Shown here in pieces: positions 1-8,219 of a stretch of DNA of 64,000 nucleotides (its first letter is position 1; every line of letters begins with the position of its first letter). This stretch comes from Ruminococcus_C callidus (GTDB lineage Bacteria > Bacillota > Clostridia > Oscillospirales > Ruminococcaceae), in the NCBI RefSeq assembly GCF_049562855.1, contig NZ_CP186925.1:3038001-3102000 (forward strand). The letters run 5' to 3'. The position numbers and the translations under genes were made by a program. Under the pieces are notes generated by a model. The model was not told the DNA's origin, ran no database searches, and was given only the letters and a program-made list of their open reading frames with translations.

Positions 1-951
1 GTTGACCACCATGCTGCGGAATTTGTACACGTAAAATTCCTTGCCGTGATAGGTCAGCCGCTTTTGTTTGAACAGCACCGGACCGCCGTCGTCCAGCTTA
101 ATGGCAATGGCGGACAGCAGCATCAGCGGGGACAGCAGCACCAGAAAGACTACCGCAAAAACAAGGTCGAAGATACGCTTTCCCAGCCGCTGTTCAAATG
201 TCAGCCCATAGTTCCGGCACAGCAGCAGCGGCGTATCAAACAGCCGGATCTCCTCTGCCCCTCTCAGGATAATATCCGAAATTTTCGGGGCAATATACGC
301 CCGCACATTCTGGGCGAAGCAATATTTGATAAGATCGTTCCGCAGCTTTCCGGAAACCTCACAGAGGATAATACCCTCGTACCGTGCAATTGCCTCCTGA
401 ATCTCCTCCGGCGGTGCGTTGGCACTGACGGATTCACAGATCATATACTTGTCCACGCGGCGGCTCATTTTCAGCACCAGCTCCGCGGCATTCCGGTCGC
501 CGTAGATGACTACCAGCTTTCGCGGCGGGTACAGCCGGAAACATAAGCGATTGGTCAGCACGATCCACAAAATCAGCACCGCCAGATCGGCAATGGTCAA
601 TAGGATCATCGGCACTGCCGCAGAAAAATCACGGTTGACAACGCTGATCTGGAAATAGGTCACCACATTGACACAGAAGATCGACAGCGTCTGGGAGTAG
701 AACATGTCCGTTCGCTTGAGGTAGCCGATCTTCAGCCCGCCAAATGACTTGGCAAACAGCAGAACCAGCACCACATAGATCAGGATCATGACCCAGTTGC
801 CGCGGCGATAGAACGGCAGCAGAATGGCATCGCTGTAGCTTTCATACCACACCCATGCAAAGCCGGCGGCATACAACCCCACCAGCAGCACCGCTGCAAA
901 AAATGAAAAGATCCGTTTGAACTGATCTCGGTTATAGTTTTTTTTCATCAT
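1..951 (-). CDS. Polyprenyl glycosylphosphotransferase (sugar transferase), partial at left edge
   Basis: 317 codons are visible; the 3' end lies outside the window. The protein starts at one of two adjacent ATG codons (951 or 948). It has about four N-terminal membrane segments, a soluble nucleotide-binding-like region (LVVIYGDRNAAELVL), and then the start of a bacterial sugar-transferase domain: KRIFDLVFAVVF, a hydrophobic hairpin, and GGPVLFKQKR...FYVYKFRSM. This family transfers a sugar-1-phosphate to undecaprenyl phosphate and starts exopolysaccharide or capsule repeat-unit synthesis at the membrane. A TTGACA-18-TATAAT promoter lies about 120 bp upstream. The downstream operon cannot be seen. 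The family call is firm; the sugar is unknown. Confidence 0.88.
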   Translation of the reverse strand, partial: MMKKNYNRDQFKRIFSFFAAVLLVGLYAAGFAWVWYESYSDAILLPFYRRGNWVMILIYVVLVLLFAKSFGGLKIGYLKRTDMFYSQTLSIFCVNVVTYFQISVVNRDFSAAVPMILLTIADLAVLILWIVLTNRLCFRLYPPRKLVVIYGDRNAAELVLKMSRRVDKYMICESVSANAPPEEIQEAIARYEGIILCEVSGKLRNDLIKYCFAQNVRAYIAPKISDIILRGAEEIRLFDTPLLLCRNYGLTFEQRLGKRIFDLVFAVVFLVLLSPLMLLSAIAIKLDDGGPVLFKQKRLTYHGKEFYVYKFRSMVVN

Positions 952-1068
952 ATTCTCACAGCACATTTCTGTGCTGACATGCTTTCCTTTCCACAGGATC
1001 CGCCGAAAGAATTCCGGCAAAACTGCATCTCGGCACTGCACGAAGCAGACACCGCAGCATACGCTTTT

Positions 1069-1098
1069 ATTATAACAGAGGGTACACCACTTTGTCAA
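1069..1098 (-). promoter_or_regulatory. Sigma-70-type promoter of the glycosylphosphotransferase gene
   Basis: On the minus strand, TTGACA (1098-1093) and TATAAT (1074-1069) are separated by 18 bp, about 120 bp upstream of the ATG at 951. Confidence 0.7.
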
Positions 1099-1202
1099 GT
1101 ATTTTCCATATAGTGCAATGTTTTCTGCTTCTGTTTCGTGCTTTTTTTGCACAAAATGACGGTTTGTGCAGAGCAGCACCTGAAATTTCTGCCGTCAACC
1201 GC

Positions 1203-1233
1203 AAAATGCACACAGACATTCCGCCTGTGTGCA
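1203..1233 (-). terminator. Terminator after the carbohydrate-binding lipoprotein gene
   Basis: Perfect 9-bp inverted repeat TGCACACAG (1207-1215) / CTGTGTGCA (1225-1233), followed in the minus direction by TTTT. It lies 42 bp past the stop codon of the gene ending at 1275. Confidence 0.6.
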
Positions 1234-1274
1234 CTGCAAAGAAGACTACTGAAGATTACTTGTGAAACTCTAAT

Positions 1275-3554
1275 TTAAGAGCCGGAGTTGTTCGAATTCG
1301 GCATTTCCGGCGGTGTGCCGCCCTGTCCGCCGTTTGGTGCACCATTGGGAGCACCGCCCCGTCCGCCGCCGGCAGGTGCTCCGCCGTTCATGCTGCCGGT
1401 GCCGCCGTTTGCTGTGACCTCTGTGCCGCCGCTGACGGATCCGCCTTCTCCATAGCCGTCCTCGTTGAGGGTGCCGTCATAGGTGCCGCCGGTAACAATG
1501 GTATAGTCGGCGGAATCGCTGTCGCCAATGCCATAGATCACATCGGAAACAGCTTTCGGGGATTGCAATGTTGCAAGAACCGTACCGTTCTTGTCCACAA
1601 TGCTGATCTGTTCCCCTGCTGCGGCATTGCAGTTGGTGGCGATCAGACAGCCGCTTTCCGGATACTCCATCATGCCCTTGCTGGACAGTGCCAGCAGGGT
1701 GCCGCCGGTATAGGTCATGTTGCCGTCTGCGTCCAGCGAGCCGTCACCGCCGCTGGTGGAGCCGCATACCAGCAGAGTGCCGCCGGACATCTCCCATGTG
1801 CTGTTGGAGTCTACGCCGTCACCGGAAGCGTTGACATAGATATAACCGCCGCTAATGGTCACAGCATGGGAGCCGCTGTCAGAGCCGCCGGTGTTCAGCC
1901 CGTCGTCTGATGCGTCCAGAATCCGGACATTGCCGCCGCTGATGGTCATTTCCGCCTTGGATTCCACACCCTCGGTACAGCTGTGAATCGTAATATCCCC
2001 GCCGGAAATTTCCAGATTGCCGTGGCTGCTGATGCCCTTGTTGTCGGAGGTGATCTCCAGCGTGGTGCCGGAGAACACTGCCGTTCCTGCCGCATGTACA
2101 GCATGGTCGGTGGAATCAATGGTGCAGCTGCCGCCACTCATGGTCAGGTTGCCGCCGCACTTGATACCCTTGCTGGTGGCATCTTCCGCAGCAGTGGTCA
2201 TGGCAACTGCCGCAGATGCTCCTGCGTCTGTGGAGGAATCTGCGATGGTCTGCATGGCTGCTGCCGGAATTGCACTGGCATCACTGGCAGCGGCGTTCTG
2301 GCGGTAGTCTGCATTGCCGGGCGGTGTGTTGCCGTTACCGCCGAAGTTGTTCGGCTGGAAATCGTCCTGTGCAGAAGCGGCAACTGTACCGGTGGTGGTA
2401 ATGGTCACAGCACCGCCGGAAACTGTCAGGTCGCCGTCTGCCTGAATGCCGTCCTCGGCACTGGTCACATCGACTTCTCCCGCCTGTAACTCCAGCGAAC
2501 CGGTGCAGTTCACGCCGTCTTCCGCGGCATCAATGGTCAGCTTGCCGCCGGCAATTTCCACATCACCGCCGCAGTGGATTCCCTTGCTGCTGTTGGCTTC
2601 GCCGGTTTCCGTATTCACAGCCGTACCGCTGCTGGTCAGATGATACGTACCGTCTGCGATCCACACCAGCGTTTCCGCCTGCAAACAGTCGCCGCCAGCC
2701 TGTACTGTTGCACTGCCCTGCTCCAGCTGGAGAAAGCCCTTGGTGTCGTCGTTGGATTCTGTGGACTTGATGCCGTCATTGCCGGCGGTGACGTTCAGGT
2801 CTGCCCCGAACATTGCCACGCAGTCCTTGCCCTTTACGCCGTCCTGTGCAGCTTCTACAGTGATCGTACCATTCACCAGCTTCAGGTCGTCCTTGCAGAC
2901 GATACCGTCCACGCTGCTGCCTGTGACAGTCAGGCTGCCGCTGCCGTTGATCGTCAGTTTATCCTGTGCAAACAGGGCACAGGCGGAAACGTTGCAGCCG
3001 TTGATCTCTGTATCGGCGTTGTCCGCACTGTCTGTCAAAGTGTTCTGTGAACCTTTCGCCAGTGACAGAATGGTGCGTTTTTCGTTGGTGCAGACCAGAG
3101 CCGGTCCAGAGGGACTGGTGATCTCCACACCGTCCAGATACAGCTTGACTTTTTCCGAGCCGGTCACAAGGACTTGTCCCTTGGTCAGCTTGCCGCTGAG
3201 CCGGTAGGTGCCGCCGGCGGAAATGGTGATGCAGTTGTCCTTGACGGAAACCGCCTTGGTATTGCCTTTCACCTTGGTGCTGTCGTCCTCCAGCGTGATC
3301 TCTGCATCAAATGCGTCATAGTTGTCGCAGAGGTCATCTTCATCTGTGGTCACGCCGGCTTCGCCGGACTGTATCGCCGAAAGGCTCTGTCCGACAGCAG
3401 CTTCTGCTGTGTCGTTATCGTCCAGCGTGGTAGTCTGTGCAGTGCTGCTGCCGCTGTCTGTGCCGGACGAGTTGTTGTTCTGTGCACAGCCGGTGCAGGT
3501 AATCATTGCCGCTACCGCCATGCTCATTGCCCAGGCAAATATTTTCTTTTGCAT
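1275..3554 (-). CDS. Carbohydrate-binding (Cthe_2159-like) lipoprotein
   Basis: 759 residues from the ATG at 3554, chosen because AAGGAG lies just upstream and MQKKIFAWAMSMAV begins a signal peptide ending in a lipobox (ITCTGC). The longer reading frame to 3776 only runs through a repeat element. The body is a long run of short turns of the type GIKCGGNLTMSGG / GDGVDSNST, as expected for the right-handed beta-helix of Cthe_2159-type carbohydrate-binding proteins (polygalacturonate-binding in the founding member). The C-terminus is Gly/Pro/Asn-rich (from about residue 700). It is probably membrane-anchored on the cell surface. The ligand is inferred from the family only. Confidence 0.8.
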   Translation of the reverse strand: MQKKIFAWAMSMAVAAMITCTGCAQNNNSSGTDSGSSTAQTTTLDDNDTAEAAVGQSLSAIQSGEAGVTTDEDDLCDNYDAFDAEITLEDDSTKVKGNTKAVSVKDNCITISAGGTYRLSGKLTKGQVLVTGSEKVKLYLDGVEITSPSGPALVCTNEKRTILSLAKGSQNTLTDSADNADTEINGCNVSACALFAQDKLTINGSGSLTVTGSSVDGIVCKDDLKLVNGTITVEAAQDGVKGKDCVAMFGADLNVTAGNDGIKSTESNDDTKGFLQLEQGSATVQAGGDCLQAETLVWIADGTYHLTSSGTAVNTETGEANSSKGIHCGGDVEIAGGKLTIDAAEDGVNCTGSLELQAGEVDVTSAEDGIQADGDLTVSGGAVTITTTGTVAASAQDDFQPNNFGGNGNTPPGNADYRQNAAASDASAIPAAAMQTIADSSTDAGASAAVAMTTAAEDATSKGIKCGGNLTMSGGSCTIDSTDHAVHAAGTAVFSGTTLEITSDNKGISSHGNLEISGGDITIHSCTEGVESKAEMTISGGNVRILDASDDGLNTGGSDSGSHAVTISGGYIYVNASGDGVDSNSTWEMSGGTLLVCGSTSGGDGSLDADGNMTYTGGTLLALSSKGMMEYPESGCLIATNCNAAAGEQISIVDKNGTVLATLQSPKAVSDVIYGIGDSDSADYTIVTGGTYDGTLNEDGYGEGGSVSGGTEVTANGGTGSMNGGAPAGGGRGGAPNGAPNGGQGGTPPEMPNSNNSGS

Positions 3555-3669
3555 GATACGCACGCTCCTTTTTGATTCTGGTACCCCATGGTGTGAATTT
3601 GTCATGTGTAAAACTCCTCGATATGTGATACCCAATTCCCCAAGCGTGGTTTTGATCTCTGTTTCTATA

Positions 3670-3841
3670 GGCAATACCGTGCAAAGCTTGTGCGTAAGGT
3701 GCGTTGTCAGATTTTTCGGCAGATTGCCTAGAAATTCCGCAGGCATACTGCCGTATGGCAAGGGATTTCTGGGCAATATGACGGAAAATCTGCACGCAGA
3801 TTGCGTGCAAAGCCGTCAGGCGGGCTTTGTGCGGTATTGCC
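3670..3841 (-). repeat. Interspersed element, subfamily B, 172 bp
   Basis: Ends are GGCAATACCGTGCAAAGC and GGGCTTTGTGCGGTATTGCC. It is flanked by a perfect 4-bp direct repeat TATA (3666-3669 and 3842-3845). It lies in the leader of the lipoprotein gene that starts at 3554. No coding potential of its own. Confidence 0.85.
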
Positions 3842-3943
3842 TATACTGTATTATCGCATACGTTTATGGAAACTGCGTGAAAATCCTGCGTGAAGCTGCA
3901 AAAAGCTGCGTGGAAGAAACTTCCGCATTTCAACGGGCAACAG

Positions 3944-3972
3944 AAAAACGCCCGACAGAATCTGCCGGACGC
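3944..3972 (-). terminator. Terminator after the first htrA-like gene
   Basis: On the minus strand GCGTCCGGCAG-ATT-CTGTCGGGCG forms a hairpin with one or two wobble pairs and is followed by TTTTT (3948-3944). It lies about 120 bp past the protease stop codon at 4091. Confidence 0.55.
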
Positions 3973-3999
3973 TTTCCCGAAAAATAATAAGGAGAATGT

Positions 4000-4173
4000 A
4001 TGAAAAAACAAGATGTCAAGAATGTTGGAGCAACGCCGCACAAAGCCTCTGCATCAGATGCTTTGTTTGATGCTGCATCAAGAACGCAGATCAGTTATTT
4101 TCTGTCTGCTGCACTTCTGCCAGTGTCACGTCAACCTTTTTGGTTTCGCCGGCACGGACATAAGTCAGCGTGA
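4000..4173 (+). pseudogene. Probable truncated 5' gene remnant
   Basis: A strong ribosome binding site (AAGGAGAATGT) precedes ATG at 4000 and codons for MKKQDVKNVGATPHKAS. The frame then enters a degraded element end (GCAACGCCGCACAAAGCC, from 4029) and continues antisense into the 3' end of the protease gene, stopping at 4173 after 57 codons. The start region looks like a real gene start whose remainder was lost at the repeat. No family can be assigned to the few remaining native codons. Confidence 0.35.
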
Positions 4174-5725
4174 TCGTATCCCCAGCCTTATACTGGTTCT
4201 TGACTGCGTTCAGTTCTTCTGTGGTGCTGATCGTCTGATCCTGAATGCCGGTGATAACATCACCCGGCTGTAAACCAGCCTGATCGGCTGCACCGCCGGC
4301 GGTCACGCTAAAGATATAGGCACCCACCGGAATATTGTAAGCCTGTGAAACCGCTTCTGTCACGTCCTGACAGGAGATGCCCAGCTGCGGGCGGCCGGTC
4401 ACATAGCCATAGTTAATCAAATCATCGACAATGCTCTTTGCCTCCGACATCGGAATTGCAAAGCCAATGCCCTCTACTGTCGCTTCACCGGAATAGGTGC
4501 TGGACATTTTGGCGGAGTTGATACCGATCACCTGACCAGAGCTGTTGATCAGCGGACCGCCGGAGTTACCGTTGTTGATGGCGGTATCCGTCTGGATCAG
4601 CGTCATGGTGTTGTCGTTAATGGTAACCTTCCGATCCAGTGCGGAGATAATGCCGCAGGTTACGGTGTTCTGGAACTGCAAGCCCAGCGGGTTACCGATT
4701 GCCACAACCATTTCGCCGACTTCACAGCTGCTGCTGTCGCCGAATTCTGCGGGAGTCAGGTTGTCTGCATCGATTTTCAATACAGCAATATCCGCTTCCT
4801 TGTCATATGCCACGATTCTGGCATCATAAGTGGTTTCCTCGTCAGACATCTGGATCTGTACGGAAGAAGCTTCGCCATAACCGTATTCGTCATCGTAAAT
4901 AACGTGGGCGTTGGTGACAATATAGCCGTCCTTCGACATGATGATGCCGGTGCCGACGCCAGTCATACCCTGCGAACCGTTGTTGCCCTGCGAGCCGTAG
5001 CCAAAGAAGCCGCCGTAGCCGTTCATGGGGTTATTGTTGCTGCCGTTGGACGAGGAGAAAGTGGACTGTACGCCGACAACCGACGGTGTCACTTTCTTTA
5101 CAATATCCGCTACCGACATGGAACCGTTGGTAGAAGCCAGCTGAATCCAGCTCTGACTGGAGTCGCTCTTTTTGGAAGAACTGCTGTCGCCGGTGCTGCT
5201 TTCTGCGGCAGAACTGTCGTTGCTTGCAACGATCGAACTGCTGTTGTCCGCATTTGAGGAACGAATGCCCTCATAGACACCGATCGAACCGCCGGACACC
5301 AGAACCATTGCCAGCACAAACGCTGCCACTTTCAGTCCGGTATGCTTTTTCTTCGGCTTTTTGTTGGGGTCGCCGCCGTTGGGATCGGAGTAGTAGTTTA
5401 CATAAGAGTAGCCGCCGTTGTTGCCGCTGCCGCCGTTTCCGGTGGGAGTGGTCTGACCGCCTGCCGGATTGTTATAGGCAGAGCCGGCAGCGTTCTGCTG
5501 CTGGTATGCACCGCTGTGCACTGCCTCGTCCTGATGCGGTGTGGTGTTGCGGTAGTAACCGTTCTGATATGCATACGGATTTGCTGCACCGTTGACACCG
5601 GAACCGGCATTTCCTGCCGGAGCCGCGGTATTTGCAGCACCGCTGTTGTTGGTGGTATTGTCGGCATTCTGTGCCACACCATTCTCATTCCATTGTGCAT
5701 TGTTTTTGTTTTCGAAGTCAGCCAT
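4091..5725 (-). CDS. HtrA/DegP-like membrane-anchored serine protease with PDZ domain
   Basis: 544 residues; the ATG at 5725 has GAAAGGAAGAG upstream. The N-terminal part (about 1-110) is a cytoplasmic-type Asn/Gly/Gln-rich low-complexity region, followed by KKKH and one membrane segment (LKVAAFVLAMVLVSGG). The trypsin-like domain has the triad His in VTNAHVI, Asp in EADIAVLKI and Ser in NNGNSGGPL. A single C-terminal PDZ domain follows (ITGIQDQTISTTEEL). HtrA proteases degrade or refold damaged proteins outside the membrane. A second HtrA with a different, Pro-rich tail lies at 40178-41821. Monocistronic, with its own terminator. Confidence 0.93.
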   Translation of the reverse strand: MADFENKNNAQWNENGVAQNADNTTNNSGAANTAAPAGNAGSGVNGAANPYAYQNGYYRNTTPHQDEAVHSGAYQQQNAAGSAYNNPAGGQTTPTGNGGSGNNGGYSYVNYYSDPNGGDPNKKPKKKHTGLKVAAFVLAMVLVSGGSIGVYEGIRSSNADNSSSIVASNDSSAAESSTGDSSSSKKSDSSQSWIQLASTNGSMSVADIVKKVTPSVVGVQSTFSSSNGSNNNPMNGYGGFFGYGSQGNNGSQGMTGVGTGIIMSKDGYIVTNAHVIYDDEYGYGEASSVQIQMSDEETTYDARIVAYDKEADIAVLKIDADNLTPAEFGDSSSCEVGEMVVAIGNPLGLQFQNTVTCGIISALDRKVTINDNTMTLIQTDTAINNGNSGGPLINSSGQVIGINSAKMSSTYSGEATVEGIGFAIPMSEAKSIVDDLINYGYVTGRPQLGISCQDVTEAVSQAYNIPVGAYIFSVTAGGAADQAGLQPGDVITGIQDQTISTTEELNAVKNQYKAGDTITLTYVRAGETKKVDVTLAEVQQTENN

Positions 5726-5899
5726 AATACTCTTCCTTTCTATCGTGAACCGCTTGTTTTCTGCGGTATGTGTTCTTCGCTTTCTGTAATTATTATTATA
5801 CGGTTTTATGTGATAATCATATGATAATCGATAGAAAAGACGGTAAAATACAGCCCACAAAGGCTTCACATTCCCTGAAAACAGCTTTCACACAGGAAA

Positions 5900-7192
5900 T
5901 TATGCCTGATTCTGTGCAAGATAGTCTGCCAGATCGACATGAACGCCGGCACCGGTCTGTGCCATATAGTACAGCCACAGGAAAATATCCTGCGAATCCA
6001 GCGTGCCGCTGTTGTCTGCGTCCAGAGCCTTTCGCTGAATCGGATTCAGTTCGGTGTCCAGACCAGCACCTACCCGTGCAATATTGTACAGGCAGAGAAA
6101 CAGATCCTGTGTATCAATGCTGCCGCTGGCATCGGCATCGCCCATACTGCATGCCATTTTCTGATGAGATGCGGCTCCGGTGATGATGCTGTCTGCCGAG
6201 GGACGATTGCTTTTCAGATCGCCGTCCTTGCCGGTAGCGGTATAGGCATTGGAAATCACGCTGCCGTCGCCGCAGGAGAGCATCTCCGAGGACTGGATCG
6301 CAGCAGATGCCAGCATGACCTGCCCCAGCGGAGTGAAAGTCATGTTCAGATCCATGATGTTGCTGAATTCAAAGCCGATCGCCTTTTCACCGGCTGCCCC
6401 TACATAAGGCGTATAGAAGTCGGCTGCAGAAGCATTCTGCAAGCCGCGGATCTTGTCATTCAGTCCGGCATTGTCTGCAATGGTCATTGATGCCAGTCCC
6501 GTGCCGCTGACATTGCCGCCCTCCAAGGAAACGTCCAGATACTGATACAGATATGCGATTACAGTCTTTCGGTTCTGGGATACACCGGACATGCCGTAAT
6601 AGTCCACGCCCAGCGGATTGTTGACAGTCTGTACTACCACATTGGCAGAACGGTTCAGGGACTTGACTTCAGTAACCGCCGCTTCAATGTTTGCCGCAAC
6701 GGTTTCCACCAGAGCCGGCAGATCCCGAGCAAGCTTGCTGTTTGCTGCAGAAAGCTTCGAGCCATCACTGGTCAGCTTGTTTGCCACGTCAGTAAGCGTC
6801 TTACAGTTGTCCATATCCACCAGGTCGGCATTTTTATACAGTACTTCTTCTATAAAGTCGTTGACACCCACAGAGATCATTACCACATCTGCGGTCTGCA
6901 CATCGCGTTTCATATTCTGATTGGACTGCAAGTCAGAAACCAGCTTACCGGAAGTGGTGCCCACTGTGGCATAGTTCACCGCATTGCCGCCCAGATAGTC
7001 CGCCATATAGGAAACTGCCGACTCGCTGCCGCTGACTTCTGCCAGACAGTCGTCACCCAGTGCCACGACCTTCGGGGTAACTGCAAGGCCGGAAGTGTCT
7101 GCCGCAAATACCGGCAGTGCCAGTCCGGTGGCTGCTGTGACAACGGCACAGGCTGCCGCAATGCCTCTTTTCCAAAAATGTTTTTTACTCAT
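5900..7192 (-). CDS. Secreted SGNH/GDSL-like protein with C-terminal type I dockerin; active-site residues altered
   Basis: 430 residues from ATG 7192 (AGAAAGGAAAAA upstream). There is a signal peptide (1-30, ending PVFAAD), then an SGNH-like domain: block I reads VALGDDCLAE and block III SVGVNDF. A type I dockerin spans about 350-418, with two calcium loops DADASGSIDTQD and DADNSGTLDSQD. In block I the usual nucleophile Ser of GDS is Asp48 (GDD). The block V region reads MDLNMTFTPLGQ, without the DxxH His. It may be an inactive or repurposed esterase fold carried by the cellulosome. The dockerin is certain; the enzymatic call is not. Confidence 0.82.
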   Translation of the reverse strand: MSKKHFWKRGIAAACAVVTAATGLALPVFAADTSGLAVTPKVVALGDDCLAEVSGSESAVSYMADYLGGNAVNYATVGTTSGKLVSDLQSNQNMKRDVQTADVVMISVGVNDFIEEVLYKNADLVDMDNCKTLTDVANKLTSDGSKLSAANSKLARDLPALVETVAANIEAAVTEVKSLNRSANVVVQTVNNPLGVDYYGMSGVSQNRKTVIAYLYQYLDVSLEGGNVSGTGLASMTIADNAGLNDKIRGLQNASAADFYTPYVGAAGEKAIGFEFSNIMDLNMTFTPLGQVMLASAAIQSSEMLSCGDGSVISNAYTATGKDGDLKSNRPSADSIITGAASHQKMACSMGDADASGSIDTQDLFLCLYNIARVGAGLDTELNPIQRKALDADNSGTLDSQDIFLWLYYMAQTGAGVHVDLADYLAQNQA

Positions 7193-7238
7193 ATCGTTTT
7201 TCCTTTCTGTACAGGCAGAGCCGCCGTACCCCCCTTAT

Positions 7239-7258
7239 GGCAACACTGCATAAAGCTT
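7239..7258. repeat. Solo end of an interspersed element
   Basis: GGCAACACTGCATAAAGCTT matches one B-type end; the other end is missing. It lies in the leader of the SGNH gene, 30 bp left of the full copy at 7289-7460. Confidence 0.55.
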
Positions 7259-7288
7259 ACTTGTTGACTTCATCTGATGCTGCCCTAT

Positions 7289-7460
7289 GGCAATACCACA
7301 CAAAGAGCGTCTGGCGACTTTGCACGCCATCTGCTTGCAAATTCCTCGTCATATTTCACAAAAATGCTCGTGAATACATCAAGTATTCACTCCGCTTTTT
7401 GTTTCATCTGACGAAAAATTTGACGACGCATCTGTCGCACAATCTTTGTGCGGTATTGCC
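7289..7460 (+). repeat. Interspersed element, subfamily A, 172 bp
   Basis: Ends GGCAATACCACACAAAG and CTTTGTGCGGTATTGCC. Flanked by the 4-bp direct repeat CTAT (7285-7288 and 7461-7464). It lies between a perfect promoter (7505-7533, minus) and the SGNH start at 7192, so it is part of that gene's about 300-nt leader. Confidence 0.88.
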
Positions 7461-7504
7461 CTATATTTTTTCGCACGGCTCTGCATTTCCTTTACGATAT
7501 TGTC

Positions 7505-7533
7505 ATTATACCGTGTTTTTCCGATTCTGTCAA
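7505..7533 (-). promoter_or_regulatory. Consensus promoter for the SGNH-dockerin gene
   Basis: TTGACA (7533-7528), 17 bp, TATAAT (7510-7505) on the minus strand. The transcript would cross the A element at 7289-7460 before reaching the start codon at 7192. A degraded element end (ACCGCACAAAGCTGATGC, from about 7536) abuts the -35 box. Confidence 0.75.
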
Positions 7534-7595
7534 GATAAAACCGCACAAAGCTGATGCATAAGATGCATCACCAGATTTTTCAGCAGAGTTTCTCC

Positions 7596-7640
7596 AAAAA
7601 GCGAAACCGTGCCTGCCCTCAAAAGGACAAGCACGGTTTC
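7596..7640 (-). terminator. Strong intrinsic terminator
   Basis: GAAACCGTGC (7603-7612) pairs with GCACGGTTTC (7631-7640), extended by further pairs, and is followed on the minus strand by GC and TTTTT (7600-7596). It closes the short transcription unit that begins near 7798. Confidence 0.75.
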
Positions 7641-7798
7641 AGTAAAGCAATGAGAAAAAGAGAGATAACTGCAAAATTCAAAAATTGCATGTGGAAATGT
7701 GACTGACATCTCGCAATTCTATTTTGTCAGCCCATATCCGTTCGAAGCATCATCACACGCGGGATTTCCGTTTTCTGTGAATCATCTGCCTTGCTTCT
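7596..7798 (-). ncRNA. Candidate small RNA, about 200 nt
   Basis: A perfect consensus promoter (TTGACA-17-TATAAT, 7833-7805, minus) is followed about 200 bp later by the intrinsic terminator at 7640-7596, with no credible gene between. Only two tiny overlapping frames are present: MIHRKRKSRV, whose stop overlaps the next start, then MMLRTDMG. No match to the conserved cores of SRP RNA, tmRNA or RNase P RNA was seen; 6S RNA cannot be excluded by eye. It may be a regulatory RNA or a short leader-peptide transcript. Confidence 0.45.
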
Positions 7799-7804
7799 GT
7801 GATA

Positions 7805-7833
7805 ATTATATCATATTTGCACCATTCTGTCAA
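7805..7833 (-). promoter_or_regulatory. Consensus promoter of the candidate small RNA
   Basis: TTGACA at 7833-7828 and TATAAT at 7810-7805, spacing exactly 17 bp, both perfect consensus, pointing left into a gene-free stretch. Confidence 0.7.
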
Positions 7834-7964
7834 CAGGAAAGTACTGGGTTTCGTGTAAAATATCCAATTCGTTTTTTGTGCAATTTCACAACACGGATTT
7901 TATGCACCATATTTTCCTTGTCCAGCTGGTACAATTTCTGCAAGCATTTCCCTTGTGAAAAACG

Positions 7965-8020
7965 TTTTCCACAATTTTATCCACTTTTCCACATACACCC
8001 GTGTGGAAAGCGGTGGAAAA
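7965..8020. promoter_or_regulatory. Cluster of DnaA-box-like sites
   Basis: Five sites close to TTWTNCACA occur in 56 bp: TTTTCCACA (7965-7973), TTATCCACT (7977-7985), TTTTCCACA (7985-7993), and on the other strand CTTTCCACA (8010-8002) and TTTTCCACC (8020-8012). The surroundings (7640-7964) are AT-rich and gene-free. No dnaA, dnaN or other origin-associated gene is in the window, so this may be a DnaA-binding locus rather than oriC. Confidence 0.4.
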
Positions 8021-8047
8021 GGGCGGGCTTTGTATGGTGTTTCCTTA

Positions 8048-8219
8048 GGCAATACCGCACAAAGATTGTGCGACAAATGCGTCGTCAAATTTTTCGTCAG
8101 ATGAAACAAAAAGCGGAGTGAATACTTGATGTATTCACGAGCATTTTTGTGAAATATGACGGGAAATTTGCAAGCAGATGGCGTACAAAGTCGCCAGACG
8201 CTCTTTGTGCGGTATTGCC
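8048..8219 (-). repeat. Interspersed element, subfamily A, 172 bp, abutting the dtd stop codon
   Basis: Full copy in reverse orientation. It is flanked by TTA on both sides (8045-8047 and 8220-8222); the right TTA is the complement of the dtd stop codon, so the element begins at the base after the stop. Its paired ends may act as the 3' hairpin of the operon transcript. Confidence 0.87.

Noticed and set aside
3555..3776. An N-terminal extension of the carbohydrate-binding lipoprotein (and similar extensions of the AI-2E transporter and MetH-side genes)
   Set aside because: The extension is translated repeat element; a signal peptide and a strong RBS place the start at 3554.
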